7,349 bases of DNA, from contig JACKHG010000050.1 in assembly GCA_020639115.1 (NCBI GenBank), positions 1 to 7,349 of the forward strand, given 5' to 3'. The DNA is from Phycisphaerales bacterium. GTDB taxonomy: Bacteria; Planctomycetota; Phycisphaerae; UBA1845. Shown in pieces: positions 1 through 6,400 of the stretch; position 1 is the stretch's first letter; each line of letters starts with the position of its first letter. Made by a program: the position numbers and the translations under genes. The notes beneath the pieces are model-generated. The model was not told the origin of the DNA, did no database searches, and worked only from the letters and a program-made list of their open reading frames with translations.

Positions 1-993
1 GTGACGTCGGTGTCGGGCACGACGGAGTTCGAAATCACGCCGGGGTCGTTGCAGTTGGAGGTGGTCCGCGACGGCTACGAGCCGTGGTCGTCGCGAGTGA
101 CGCTGAGTCCGGGCGGTCGGTCTGAGGCGGACGTGCTGTTGTCGGTGCGCAATGCGGAGGCGACCGTCCCCTCGGTGTCGCTGTCGTGCGGTGCTGGCTT
201 CGCACTGGTCGAGGCGGGCACTCTTGCGATGGGCTCGCCACGCGCCGAACTCGGTCGTGACGACGATGAAACGCAGCACGAGGTGACCCTCACACGGGAC
301 TTCTGCATCGGTCTGACGGAGGTGACACAGGGTGAGTGGCAGTCTCTGATGGGTACCAACCCGTCATACTTCGCCAACTGCGGACCCGACTGCCCCGTTG
401 AGATGGTCAACTGGTATGAAGCGTTGGCGTATGCCAACGCGGCCAGCGAGCGTGATGGGCTCGAGCCATGCTACTTGCTGAACCGATGCCGTCGCGAAGC
501 GGGCCGCGACCTCGAGTGCTCGACCGTCACTCTCGCACCTTCATCGAACGGCGATCCGTACGCATGTCAGGGGTACCGTCTGCCGACGGAAGCGGAGTGG
601 GAGACCGCGGCTCGTGGCGCGTTGCCTGGGGCAACATACCTGGGGGACCTTCGAGCACCCCTGGACTGCCATTCACAGCACAATCTGGATCCGACGGCGT
701 GGTTCTGCGCCAACGCCGCCGTCGAGCCCAGGCCGGTTGCCTCGCTTGAGCCGAACGAGCGGGGTGTGTTCGACATGCTCGGGAACGTGCAGGAATGGTG
801 TTGGGACTGGTATGAAGTCAACCTTCAGGAGTCGGTCGACCCTGCAGGTCCTGCTCGTGGACGCGAGCGAGTACGACGAGGAGGCAGCTGGATCAGTGTG
901 TCTCAGGATGTACGAATCGCCGCTCGCGCATCGGACTCGCCAGGTGACCGGACGTCAACGACAGGATTCCGATTGGTAAGGACCCTTGAATAG
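1..993 (+). CDS. PEGA-SUMF1 (formylglycine-generating-enzyme-fold) protein, probably 5'-truncated
   Basis: Residues 8-47 read as the second half of a PEGA domain (ITPGSLQLEVVRDGYEPW followed by a strand ending ADVLL). A SUMF1/FGE-fold domain then fills residues 67-328. Its landmarks are ALVEAGTLAMGSP (68-80), EVTQGEWQSLMGTNPS (107-122), CPVEMVNWYEA (131-141), GYRLPTEAEWE (191-201), DMLGNVQEW (258-266), RRGGSW (292-297) and GFRLV (322-326). The two copper-binding cysteines that catalytic formylglycine-generating enzymes carry just after GGS are absent; the stretch is ISVSQDVRIAAR. Cysteines at 127, 131, 157, 163, 173, 189, 223 and 236 recur in the paralogue at 2484-3422 and suggest disulfides and an extracytoplasmic site. 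A GTG sits at base 1, but half a PEGA domain and no signal peptide imply that the real start lies upstream of the window. It probably has a binding or structural role at the cell surface. The domain call is firm; the function is unknown. Confidence 0.9.
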   Translation: MTSVSGTTEFEITPGSLQLEVVRDGYEPWSSRVTLSPGGRSEADVLLSVRNAEATVPSVSLSCGAGFALVEAGTLAMGSPRAELGRDDDETQHEVTLTRDFCIGLTEVTQGEWQSLMGTNPSYFANCGPDCPVEMVNWYEALAYANAASERDGLEPCYLLNRCRREAGRDLECSTVTLAPSSNGDPYACQGYRLPTEAEWETAARGALPGATYLGDLRAPLDCHSQHNLDPTAWFCANAAVEPRPVASLEPNERGVFDMLGNVQEWCWDWYEVNLQESVDPAGPARGRERVRRGGSWISVSQDVRIAARASDSPGDRTSTTGFRLVRTLE

Positions 994-1009
994 CTCGCTG
1001 CGGAGCGAG
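994..1009 (+). other. Perfect hairpin filling the gap between two genes
   Basis: CTCGCT-GCGG-AGCGAG is a 6-bp perfect stem with a 4-base loop. It begins directly after the TAG at 991-993 and ends directly before the ATG at 1010. It contains the only Shine-Dalgarno-like GGAG (1002-1005) serving that ATG. No T-run follows, so it is not a standard terminator. It could limit translation of the second gene or be fortuitous. Confidence 0.4.
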
Positions 1010-2087
1010 ATGGCTAGAATGCTCGTCACCACTATCCGATGCAGGCGTCGCGCTCACCATGATCGGGTGGCGCTGTGTGCCGGGGATTCGATCTCACGAT
1101 GCGCGTCTCTGGCCATCCGCGTCTTGTGGTTGGCACTTCTGGTGTCGGCTCCGGCCGCCCGTGCCCAGCCCGCGCTGACCGAGGCGTACCACGTCGAGGT
1201 CCAGCCCGGCACCGACGACCCCGCCGCCGCCGGCCACTGCGGCGCCGAGTTCGCCGACCCGCTGAACGCATCGGGCGCATTCCTGCAACGCGCATCCGAC
1301 GAAGTGCGCTCGGCAGTGTCGACCTGCACCGAAGAGGTGGGCGGCCCGCAGGCGCTCGAGTCGTGCCTGACGGCGATGGTGTCGACCACGGTCGACTACG
1401 TGGTGTTCGTCGACGCCGCGAACGAGCAGGGCACGTGGGTGTTCCGCGCCGAGGTGTTCGATACGCGCAGGGCGGCGTTCGTGTTCACGCGTGATGAGGT
1501 GTCGACGGAGACCAGCGGACGCATGGCGGCGCGGGAAGCATGCGACGCGCTCGGTCGCGAGTTCGTCGGCGATGATCGCGAGGTCGACCAGGCGTTCGGC
1601 CTGCTCGAAGTGATGGTTGGCGACCCGCCCGTGGCCCAGGTGTGGGTCGACGGCGAGATGCGGGGCATGTCCGGCAGCCAGCTGGCGCTGGCGCCCGGGA
1701 CGTATGAGGTCGAGGTGAGGGCCGCCGACCGTGAAGTGGCAGTGCAGACCGTGACCATCGAGCGAGATCGGTTGGCAGAGTTGCGGTTGACGCAGTTGGC
1801 GTGGCTGCCGCGGACCGTTGTGCTGCGCACCAACGTCGCTGGCGCCGACGTGCTCGTCGAAGGCGTGTCTGTCGGGACGATGCCCGTCTCTCGCGAGCTA
1901 CGCCTGGAAGTCGGCGCAGGGGCCGCAGCGCATCGCGGTGCGCCGCGACAGGCACGTATCGGATGAGCAGGTTGTGGAGGTGGAGCCCGGTGAGACGGAG
2001 GTGGTCACGGTGGCGCTGGCGTCGGATGTCATGGCGGTCGTTCCCACGCCTGCGACGCCTCCGCGGCTACGCCGACCGAAGGCCTGA
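1010..2087 (+). pseudogene. Secreted protein with two PEGA domains, frameshifted
   Basis: The open frame runs to TGA at 1964-1966. The second PEGA domain is cut mid-way and resumes in the next frame, ending at TGA 2085-2087. Removing one G from GGGG (1919-1922) joins RELRLEV to GPQRIAVRRDRHVSDEQ and restores an ordinary PEGA domain. A hydrophobic signal segment (SLAIRVLWLALLVSAPAARA, about 1106-1165) is followed by cleavage after ARA. A cysteine-containing domain of about 130 residues follows (bases about 1170-1580), then PEGA 1 (about 1598-1790, with VWVDGEMRG and LAPGTYEVEV), then PEGA 2 (from about 1814). ATG 1010 is preferred because GGAG lies four bases upstream. TTG 986, with AAGGA three bases upstream and overlapping the previous stop, and GTG 1067, which gives a shorter signal peptide, are alternatives. 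The product would be periplasmic or surface-exposed. The break may be real decay or a sequencing error. Confidence 0.75.
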
Positions 2088-2460
2088 TTCGACGGTGTCG
2101 AACCGGGTGACCGCGCCTGCCCCGATCCTGCTCCACGTCGCGGCCTGCGGCAGGCCGGTTGCGATGGTGTCCTTCGGGGGCCTCGCCGCTGCCGGCGGCG
2201 TGGGGTTCACATCGACGCAGCGAGTCATGTGCAGCGCCGGGATGACACCATCAGGGAGCGCGGTGGGACGAGGGCAGACACTTGCAGTGCGCTCGGCGCG
2301 TTGGTCGACCGGTCTCTACGGCGTGGCGATCAGGACTGCGACGGCGGGCTCTGTTCTGTGGGCGCTGAGCGGCAGGCGCGGCGAAGCAGCGCTCGGCGGC
2401 GCACGGCGTGGTGGCAGGCGCCGGCTTCGCGGAGTCGAGATACGCTGGACGCCGGTTCCC
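2088..2460 (+). pseudogene. Scrambled C-terminal remnant of the PEGA gene (putative membrane module)
   Basis: No single frame gives a convincing protein, but pieces in different frames line up into one plausible sequence. First comes a hydrophobic segment, VAMVSFGGLAAAGGVGF (about 2158-2210, frame 1). Next is a charged loop, RRDDTIRERGGTRADTCSAL (about 2232-2295, frame 3). A second hydrophobic stretch follows, YGVAIRTATAGSVLWAL (about 2317-2370, frame 1). The last piece is VVAGAGFA (about 2408-2432, frame 2) with GVEIRW (about 2430-2449, frame 1). Frame choice is supported by third-position GC: in frame 1 it drops sharply across the loop, where frame 3 looks better. PEGA proteins in related bacteria often end in a pair of hydrophobic segments with a loop between them, so this is probably the lost tail of the preceding gene. 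The reconstruction is inference. Confidence 0.45.
2141..2157. repeat. Short perfect inverted repeat
   Basis: CGGCCTG-CGG-CAGGCCG is a 7-bp perfect stem with a 3-base loop, inside the decayed gene remnant. No T-run follows, so terminator function is unlikely. It may be chance in GC-rich DNA or a scar of local rearrangement. Confidence 0.35.
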
Positions 2461-2471
2461 GGGCTGGACGC

Positions 2472-2478
2472 AGGGGGG
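2472..2478 (+). promoter_or_regulatory. Ribosome binding site deciding the start at 2484
   Basis: The purine run AGGGGGG lies five bases before ATG 2484. Together with the lipoprotein signal that begins at this ATG, it fixes the start here. The same frame is open upstream to 2229, but that extension is arginine-rich and is explained by remnant DNA. Confidence 0.5.
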
Positions 2479-2483
2479 CGGCG

Positions 2484-3422
2484 ATGAGCAGCTGGCGGCC
2501 TGTCGCACTCTGCGTCGTTGCCATGAGTGGCTGCGCGTATGGCCTGGACCTGTCGGAGGACGGGCGGCTGGAGCCGTCGTTCGTCCTGGTTGAAGCAGGT
2601 ACGTTCACGATGGGGTCGCCTCCGGACGAGCTAGGTCGTGACATTGATGAAACGCTGCACCAGGTCACGCTGACGCGTCCATTCTACATGCAGACTGCGG
2701 AGGTGACTCAGGCCCAGTGGCATGCATTGCTGCAGACCAATCCGTCAGGCTTCACCGAATGTGGAGGAGACTGTCCGGTAGAGCAGGTGACATGGTACGA
2801 GGCGCTGGTGTTCGCGAACGCGCTGAGCCAGTTCAGAGGTCTCGCGCCTTGCTACGAGGTCAGCGGGTGCGATGCGGCGCCAGGCAGCGGCATGCAGTGC
2901 ACCAGCGTGTCGGTCATGGCCACGGATGGGAACCCGCTGCTGTGCGAAGGGTACCGCCTGCCGACCGAAGCTGAGTGGGAGTTTGCCGCGCGCGCTGGCA
3001 CTACGACTGCGACGTACCGAGGCAATCTGCAGTTCCCGGTGATCTGCGATCCTCAGCCGAATCTGGAACCTCTGGCCTGGTACTGCGAGAACGCTTCGGT
3101 CTCATATGCGGGGGCGTCGGACTGCAGCGGAGGCCGTGGTCCGTCGTCATGCGGCGCGCGGGTTGTGGCGTCGCTGGTGCCAAACGCCTGGGGCCTGTAC
3201 GACACGCTTGGAAACGTCTGGGAGTGGACGTGGGACTGGCACGGCGAGTACACGAGTTCTGCGATCGACCCACTCGGTGCGGATGCAGGCGTGTATCGCG
3301 TGATGCGCGGGGGGAGTTGGGCCGACGAAGCGCACGATGCGCGTGCGGCGTGTCGAGGCATCGCCCCGCCGGGCGAGCGCGGCGACGGCATCGGGTTCCG
3401 CCTCGCGAGGACTGCGCCATGA
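2484..3422 (+). CDS. SUMF1-fold lipoprotein, non-catalytic paralogue
   Basis: The 312-aa product starts with a lipoprotein signal (MSSWRPVALCVVAMSGC, lipobox MSGC, lipidated Cys17). An almost complete SUMF1/FGE-fold domain follows from about residue 33 to 309. Landmarks are LVEAGTFTMGSPPDELGRD (35-53), CPVEQVTWYEA (97-107), GYRLPTEAEWEFAARAG (156-172), NAWGLYDTLGNVWEW (234-248), MRGGSW (274-279) and GFRLAR (304-309). It aligns along its whole length with the SUMF1 domain at 1-993, including cysteines at 93, 97, 123, 129, 139, 154, 188 and 201. A Cys-containing insert at about 208-223 is unique to this copy. The FGE active-site cysteine pair after GGS is missing (ADEAHDARAAC instead), so sulfatase-type formylglycine formation is not expected. 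It is likely membrane-anchored and extracytoplasmic. It is the first gene of the second pair. Confidence 0.92.
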   Translation: MSSWRPVALCVVAMSGCAYGLDLSEDGRLEPSFVLVEAGTFTMGSPPDELGRDIDETLHQVTLTRPFYMQTAEVTQAQWHALLQTNPSGFTECGGDCPVEQVTWYEALVFANALSQFRGLAPCYEVSGCDAAPGSGMQCTSVSVMATDGNPLLCEGYRLPTEAEWEFAARAGTTTATYRGNLQFPVICDPQPNLEPLAWYCENASVSYAGASDCSGGRGPSSCGARVVASLVPNAWGLYDTLGNVWEWTWDWHGEYTSSAIDPLGADAGVYRVMRGGSWADEAHDARAACRGIAPPGERGDGIGFRLARTAP

Positions 3423-3590
3423 ATCATCCGGTGTGTATCGCTCTATTTGGTGGCATGTGGCCGGACAACGACTCCGATGAAGTCCCGTGCCGTCCGCCGG
3501 TTCAGCGTGTGTCTGCCTGTTGCGGACTCGCGCTCGTTCATCGGTTGCAAGGACGTTGACAGTGGCCGCGGCTACTTCGACGTTGAGGTT

Positions 3591-5405
3591 GTGAACGCTT
3601 TCCCAACCAACGACGTTTCGAATCTCGATCACGGAAACCGCGGACGGCGGATCGCCGCCGCGTTGGTCGCTCTGTCGTCGACGTTGGCTCCTCTCGCGAC
3701 GGCGGCGGCAGACGGCTACGCTGAGCGCTTCTTCGTCGCAGCGCGGAACGCCGGCGACGTTGCCACGGATGAGGATGCGGAGCGAGTGTGCGTAACCGCG
3801 CTCAGAGCCGGCCTTCTCGCGACGAACGACCTGGTCGAGTCGCCGAGCGTGCAGGTGGCAACGGTTGTCAGCGACTGCCTGGCGAGCGCAACGTCGCCTT
3901 CGTGGGCAAACCACTGTGACCTCGCGCAGGCCCAGGCCGAGGTCGACCTTCTGTTCGTCGTCACGGTTGAGCGCACAGGTGGCAGCTGGTGGTTCACGGT
4001 GGATGCGCTGCGACCTGCCACCGCCTCCATCGTGTGGACAGCATCCGAGTTCACCGGGGAGACGGACTCCGTTCGCGCCGGATGGGATGCGTGCTCCGCC
4101 ATCGCCGCCGCATACCTTCTGCGATTCGAGCATGTGCCGAGCGTATCGGGTGAGTCAGTGTCGCCGGGCGTGACCGATGCCGCGATGCAGCAACCCGGCG
4201 GGGACGCGCTCTCGCGCCCGTCCAATCAGCTGCAGACCGTGCTCGCTGTTGCGCAGGTGGACATGGCGTCGGGTCGTTATCCGGATGCTGCTCGACGCTA
4301 TGAGGAAGCATTCGAGTTGGCCGAAAGCGACGCCTCACGCGCATCCGCGGCACTGAACGCTGGTATCGCCGCCATGGCGAACGACGATGCGGCACGCGCT
4401 CGAGCCTGGTTCAACCTCGTGGGCACGCAGTTCCGCGCGGAGCCAGAGTGGGGTGAAGCAGTGGCGCGCCGAGCAGTCCTCGCGGCGAATGAGGGCGACG
4501 TCGATACACAGCTCGACGCACTCATGGCGTTGGTCGAGGCGGGGTGGTCTGATCCGCGAATCCTCGTTCCCGGGCTTGCCGCAGCCATGCCTCTCTACGA
4601 GGCAGGACGGTTCGACGATTGTGTGCAGGCGGTGCAATCCGTCGACCGCGCGCGAGCACCGCAAGACGATCTTGTCGTGGCGCGCGTTCTGCTCTTGAAT
4701 TCGCTCGATCATCTCGACCGGCTCGACGAGTTGCTGGTGGAGTCCGAGGCGTTCCTCGATGACTACGGAGAGACTGCCAGTCCGGACGGTATCGACCTGG
4801 ACGCGCTCCTGCCACAGGTGGCCGCAGCTCGGGCAACGCTCCTACACGGCGACGAGCAAGTCGCGGCGCTTCGCTACACGGTGGAGCTGTACGAAGCGCG
4901 AGGCAGCTCGACAGACGAAGGCGCGATCTACGCCTACGACGGCGCGCGATTCGCGTTGTTGCATGAGCAGCTCAGCGAGGCGCGCGCGCGAATCCGCGAC
5001 GATCAGAGCGCTGCAGCGCAGCGTCCGCGCACCATGAGCGCGCTCGATACGTCGCTCGACGTGGTCAGCTACGCCCTGGCGGACGTGTACGATCAGGCTG
5101 TGCCGATGGGATCAGCACGCACACCCGAGTGGCGCGCGTGTGCGGGGCTACTGCTGCTGAGCGCTCTCGAGGATTGGGAGCAGTTCATTGACGACCTCGC
5201 TGTGCCATCCGACGCGACCGACGCCGATCGCGCTACCTTCCTCGCGTTTCGTGCCGAGTCGGCGACATTTCTCTCCGAGACCCGAGAGTTGTGCATCGAC
5301 GCGTGGGTTGGGCCTGCCTTAATGGCCCTCCCCCAGAGCGACGTAGTGGCCGCCTGTCCCGAGTACATACAGTTCGTTGCGTCGGACGCAGCGAGTTCAG
5401 ATTGA
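3591..5405 (+). CDS. Secreted protein with sensor-like N-terminal domain and TPR-like helical repeats
   Basis: Starting from GTG 3591 gives 604 aa. The signal peptide has a basic n-region (GNRGRR) and a hydrophobic core (IAAALVALSSTLAPLA), with likely cleavage near residue 40 (ATAAA). Residues about 45-180 form an alpha/beta domain with VDLLFVVTVERTGGSWWFTV and WTASEFTGE. It resembles the N-terminal domain of the PEGA gene at 1010-2087. A low-complexity linker covers about 184-212. Helical repeats follow, of TPR type judging from GRYPDAARRYEEAFELA (228-244), ALNAGIAAMANDDAARARAW (254-273) and YEAGRFDDCVQAV (336-348), and probably continue to the C-terminus. The frame is open to TTG 3447 and has an ATG at 3477, but those starts give an unusually long n-region and no better ribosome site. 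It is probably periplasmic and protein-binding. The specific role is unknown. Confidence 0.85.
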   Translation: MNAFPTNDVSNLDHGNRGRRIAAALVALSSTLAPLATAAADGYAERFFVAARNAGDVATDEDAERVCVTALRAGLLATNDLVESPSVQVATVVSDCLASATSPSWANHCDLAQAQAEVDLLFVVTVERTGGSWWFTVDALRPATASIVWTASEFTGETDSVRAGWDACSAIAAAYLLRFEHVPSVSGESVSPGVTDAAMQQPGGDALSRPSNQLQTVLAVAQVDMASGRYPDAARRYEEAFELAESDASRASAALNAGIAAMANDDAARARAWFNLVGTQFRAEPEWGEAVARRAVLAANEGDVDTQLDALMALVEAGWSDPRILVPGLAAAMPLYEAGRFDDCVQAVQSVDRARAPQDDLVVARVLLLNSLDHLDRLDELLVESEAFLDDYGETASPDGIDLDALLPQVAAARATLLHGDEQVAALRYTVELYEARGSSTDEGAIYAYDGARFALLHEQLSEARARIRDDQSAAAQRPRTMSALDTSLDVVSYALADVYDQAVPMGSARTPEWRACAGLLLLSALEDWEQFIDDLAVPSDATDADRATFLAFRAESATFLSETRELCIDAWVGPALMALPQSDVVAACPEYIQFVASDAASSD

Positions 5406-5409
5406 CCCC

Positions 5410-6294
5410 CTAATGCACCGCCTCCTCGAAATGCCGGCTCCACACCGGCCGCGGCGTCTCGCCTGCCGCGTCCACCGCCAGCGTGTGCAACATCGTCGCG
5501 CTCTCGATGATCGCCCGCGGTCCGTCCGTGCGCGGGCTCAGCAGCGCCAGCTCGTGCTCGTAGGCCACGTGCAGCTCGAAGGCGAGGCCCTCCAGATCCG
5601 GGTCCGGCGTGCGGACAGGGAGGGCGGACAGCGCCCGCGCCTCGCGACGGGCCAGCGGTTCGCCCGAGCGTTGCACGCCGCGGGTGAGCGCCCGCGCCAG
5701 CTCGTCGGCGGCCGCGTCGTCCGGCGGCTGCAGGCGCGACGCGACCAGCTGCGCCACCTGCGCCTGCGCCCAGCGCACCCGGTGCAGCGCGTCGCCCACG
5801 GCGTCGGGGTCGGCGCCGTCGAGCCAGGCGTGGCGCTGGGGGTCGACGTCGCCGCGCGCGTCGACCAGGTCGCCGACCAGGCTCTGCAGGCCTTCGCGCC
5901 CCTCGGACGCAGGCAGCACCGTGGTGAGCGTGGCCATCGGGTGCATCCACAGCGTGTCGGCCGCCAGCGACGCCAGGGTCTCGCCCGGGCCCACCGCGCC
6001 TGTCACGAACACGTCGAGCCGCCGGGCGTACTCGCGCAGCAGCGACGCCAGCCGCGCGCCCACCTGGCACGGAAGGCCCGCGCCCACCAGCATCAGGTCG
6101 ATGCCGTCGAGCGGCCGCTCCGGCAGCTCGCGCACGTGCTCGTAGACGAAACGCACGCACTCGGCCATCGAGATCGGCGCGTCGTCACGGGCGCCGATCA
6201 CCAGCAGCGGCGTCTGCCGCGCCGCGGTCCAGCGCGCGAACAGCTCGGCGCGCCACACGCGCCCTGCGCTCGTCTCGTCGCTCATGTGGGGCAT
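5410..6294 (-). CDS. SDH-family (ClpP-fold serine proteinase-like) protein, probably catalytically inactive
   Basis: The 294-aa protein has no signal peptide and is probably cytoplasmic. It follows the layout of the SDH (serine dehydrogenase proteinase) family, members of the ClpP/crotonase fold. LLVIGARDDAPIS (30-42) is the first strand. GIDLMLVGAGLP (64-75) matches the strand and loop that usually read LHTPGG. RLDVFVTGAVGPGETLASLAAD (92-113) matches the segment that usually contains SAGT-LIALAAD. GEPLARREARALSALPV (211-227) matches the C-terminal YPIT-EEA-LGL motif. By hand alignment the nucleophilic serine position is Pro103 and the GG loop is AG. This suggests a non-proteolytic relative. 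ATG 6294 is used; ATG 6285 (MSDETSAG) is equally possible, since neither has a strong ribosome site. The family call rests on motif recall without a search. Confidence 0.72.
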   Translation of the reverse strand: MPHMSDETSAGRVWRAELFARWTAARQTPLLVIGARDDAPISMAECVRFVYEHVRELPERPLDGIDLMLVGAGLPCQVGARLASLLREYARRLDVFVTGAVGPGETLASLAADTLWMHPMATLTTVLPASEGREGLQSLVGDLVDARGDVDPQRHAWLDGADPDAVGDALHRVRWAQAQVAQLVASRLQPPDDAAADELARALTRGVQRSGEPLARREARALSALPVRTPDPDLEGLAFELHVAYEHELALLSPRTDGPRAIIESATMLHTLAVDAAGETPRPVWSRHFEEAVH

Positions 6295-6341
6295 CTCATC
6301 GGGGCAACGCGCCGAGCGTGACGCCGGCGCAGGTCCCTGTC

Positions 6342-6370
6342 ACTATACGCGGCGGCGCGCACCGTGCCAG
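6342..6370 (-). promoter_or_regulatory. Sigma70-type promoter for the SDH-like gene
   Basis: On the minus strand, CTGGCA (6370-6365, four of six matches to TTGACA) and TATAGT (6347-6342, five of six matches to TATAAT) are separated by exactly 17 bases. Transcription would start near 6335, leaving a leader of about 40 bases before ATG 6294. This is the most AT-rich spot in the divergent gap. It is prediction only; high-GC bacteria often deviate from this consensus. Confidence 0.4.
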
Positions 6371-6400
6371 AATCGGCCCACGACTGTACCTCGATCCACG

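Noticed and set aside
2229..2483. 85-residue N-terminal extension of the SUMF1 lipoprotein frame
   Set aside because: It would bury the lipoprotein signal inside the protein, is arginine-rich, and is explained by the PEGA-gene remnant.
1801..2487. 228-aa plus-strand frame as a real gene
   Set aside because: Its first 90 residues are arginine-rich shadow of the PEGA gene; only later pieces look protein-like and they belong to the decayed tail.
3419..3559. 46-aa open frame starting at the ATGA overlap
   Set aside because: It has no recognisable signal peptide or domain and overlaps the open frame of the TPR-like gene; only the overlap speaks for it.
3556..3584. TTGACA (3556-3561) as a -35 promoter element for the TPR-like gene
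   Set aside because: At the correct spacing the -10 site reads GACGTT, a poor match, and the start would lie too close to GTG 3591.
3147..4133. 328-aa open frame on the minus strand
   Set aside because: It is antisense to two supported genes, has odd composition and no domain; it is a mirror of GC-rich codon use.
5433..5449. GCCGG-CTCCACA-CCGGC hairpin as a terminator for the convergent genes
   Set aside because: The stem is only 5 bp, has no following T-run, and lies inside the SDH-like coding sequence.
5377..6321. 314-aa plus-strand frame antisense to the SDH-like gene
   Set aside because: It is rich in Arg, Gln and His, typical of the shadow of a high-GC3 gene; the minus-strand frame has family motifs.
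6360..6370. Sigma54-type promoter from TGGCAC on the minus strand
   Set aside because: The required GC-containing -12 element (TTGC) is absent at the right distance.
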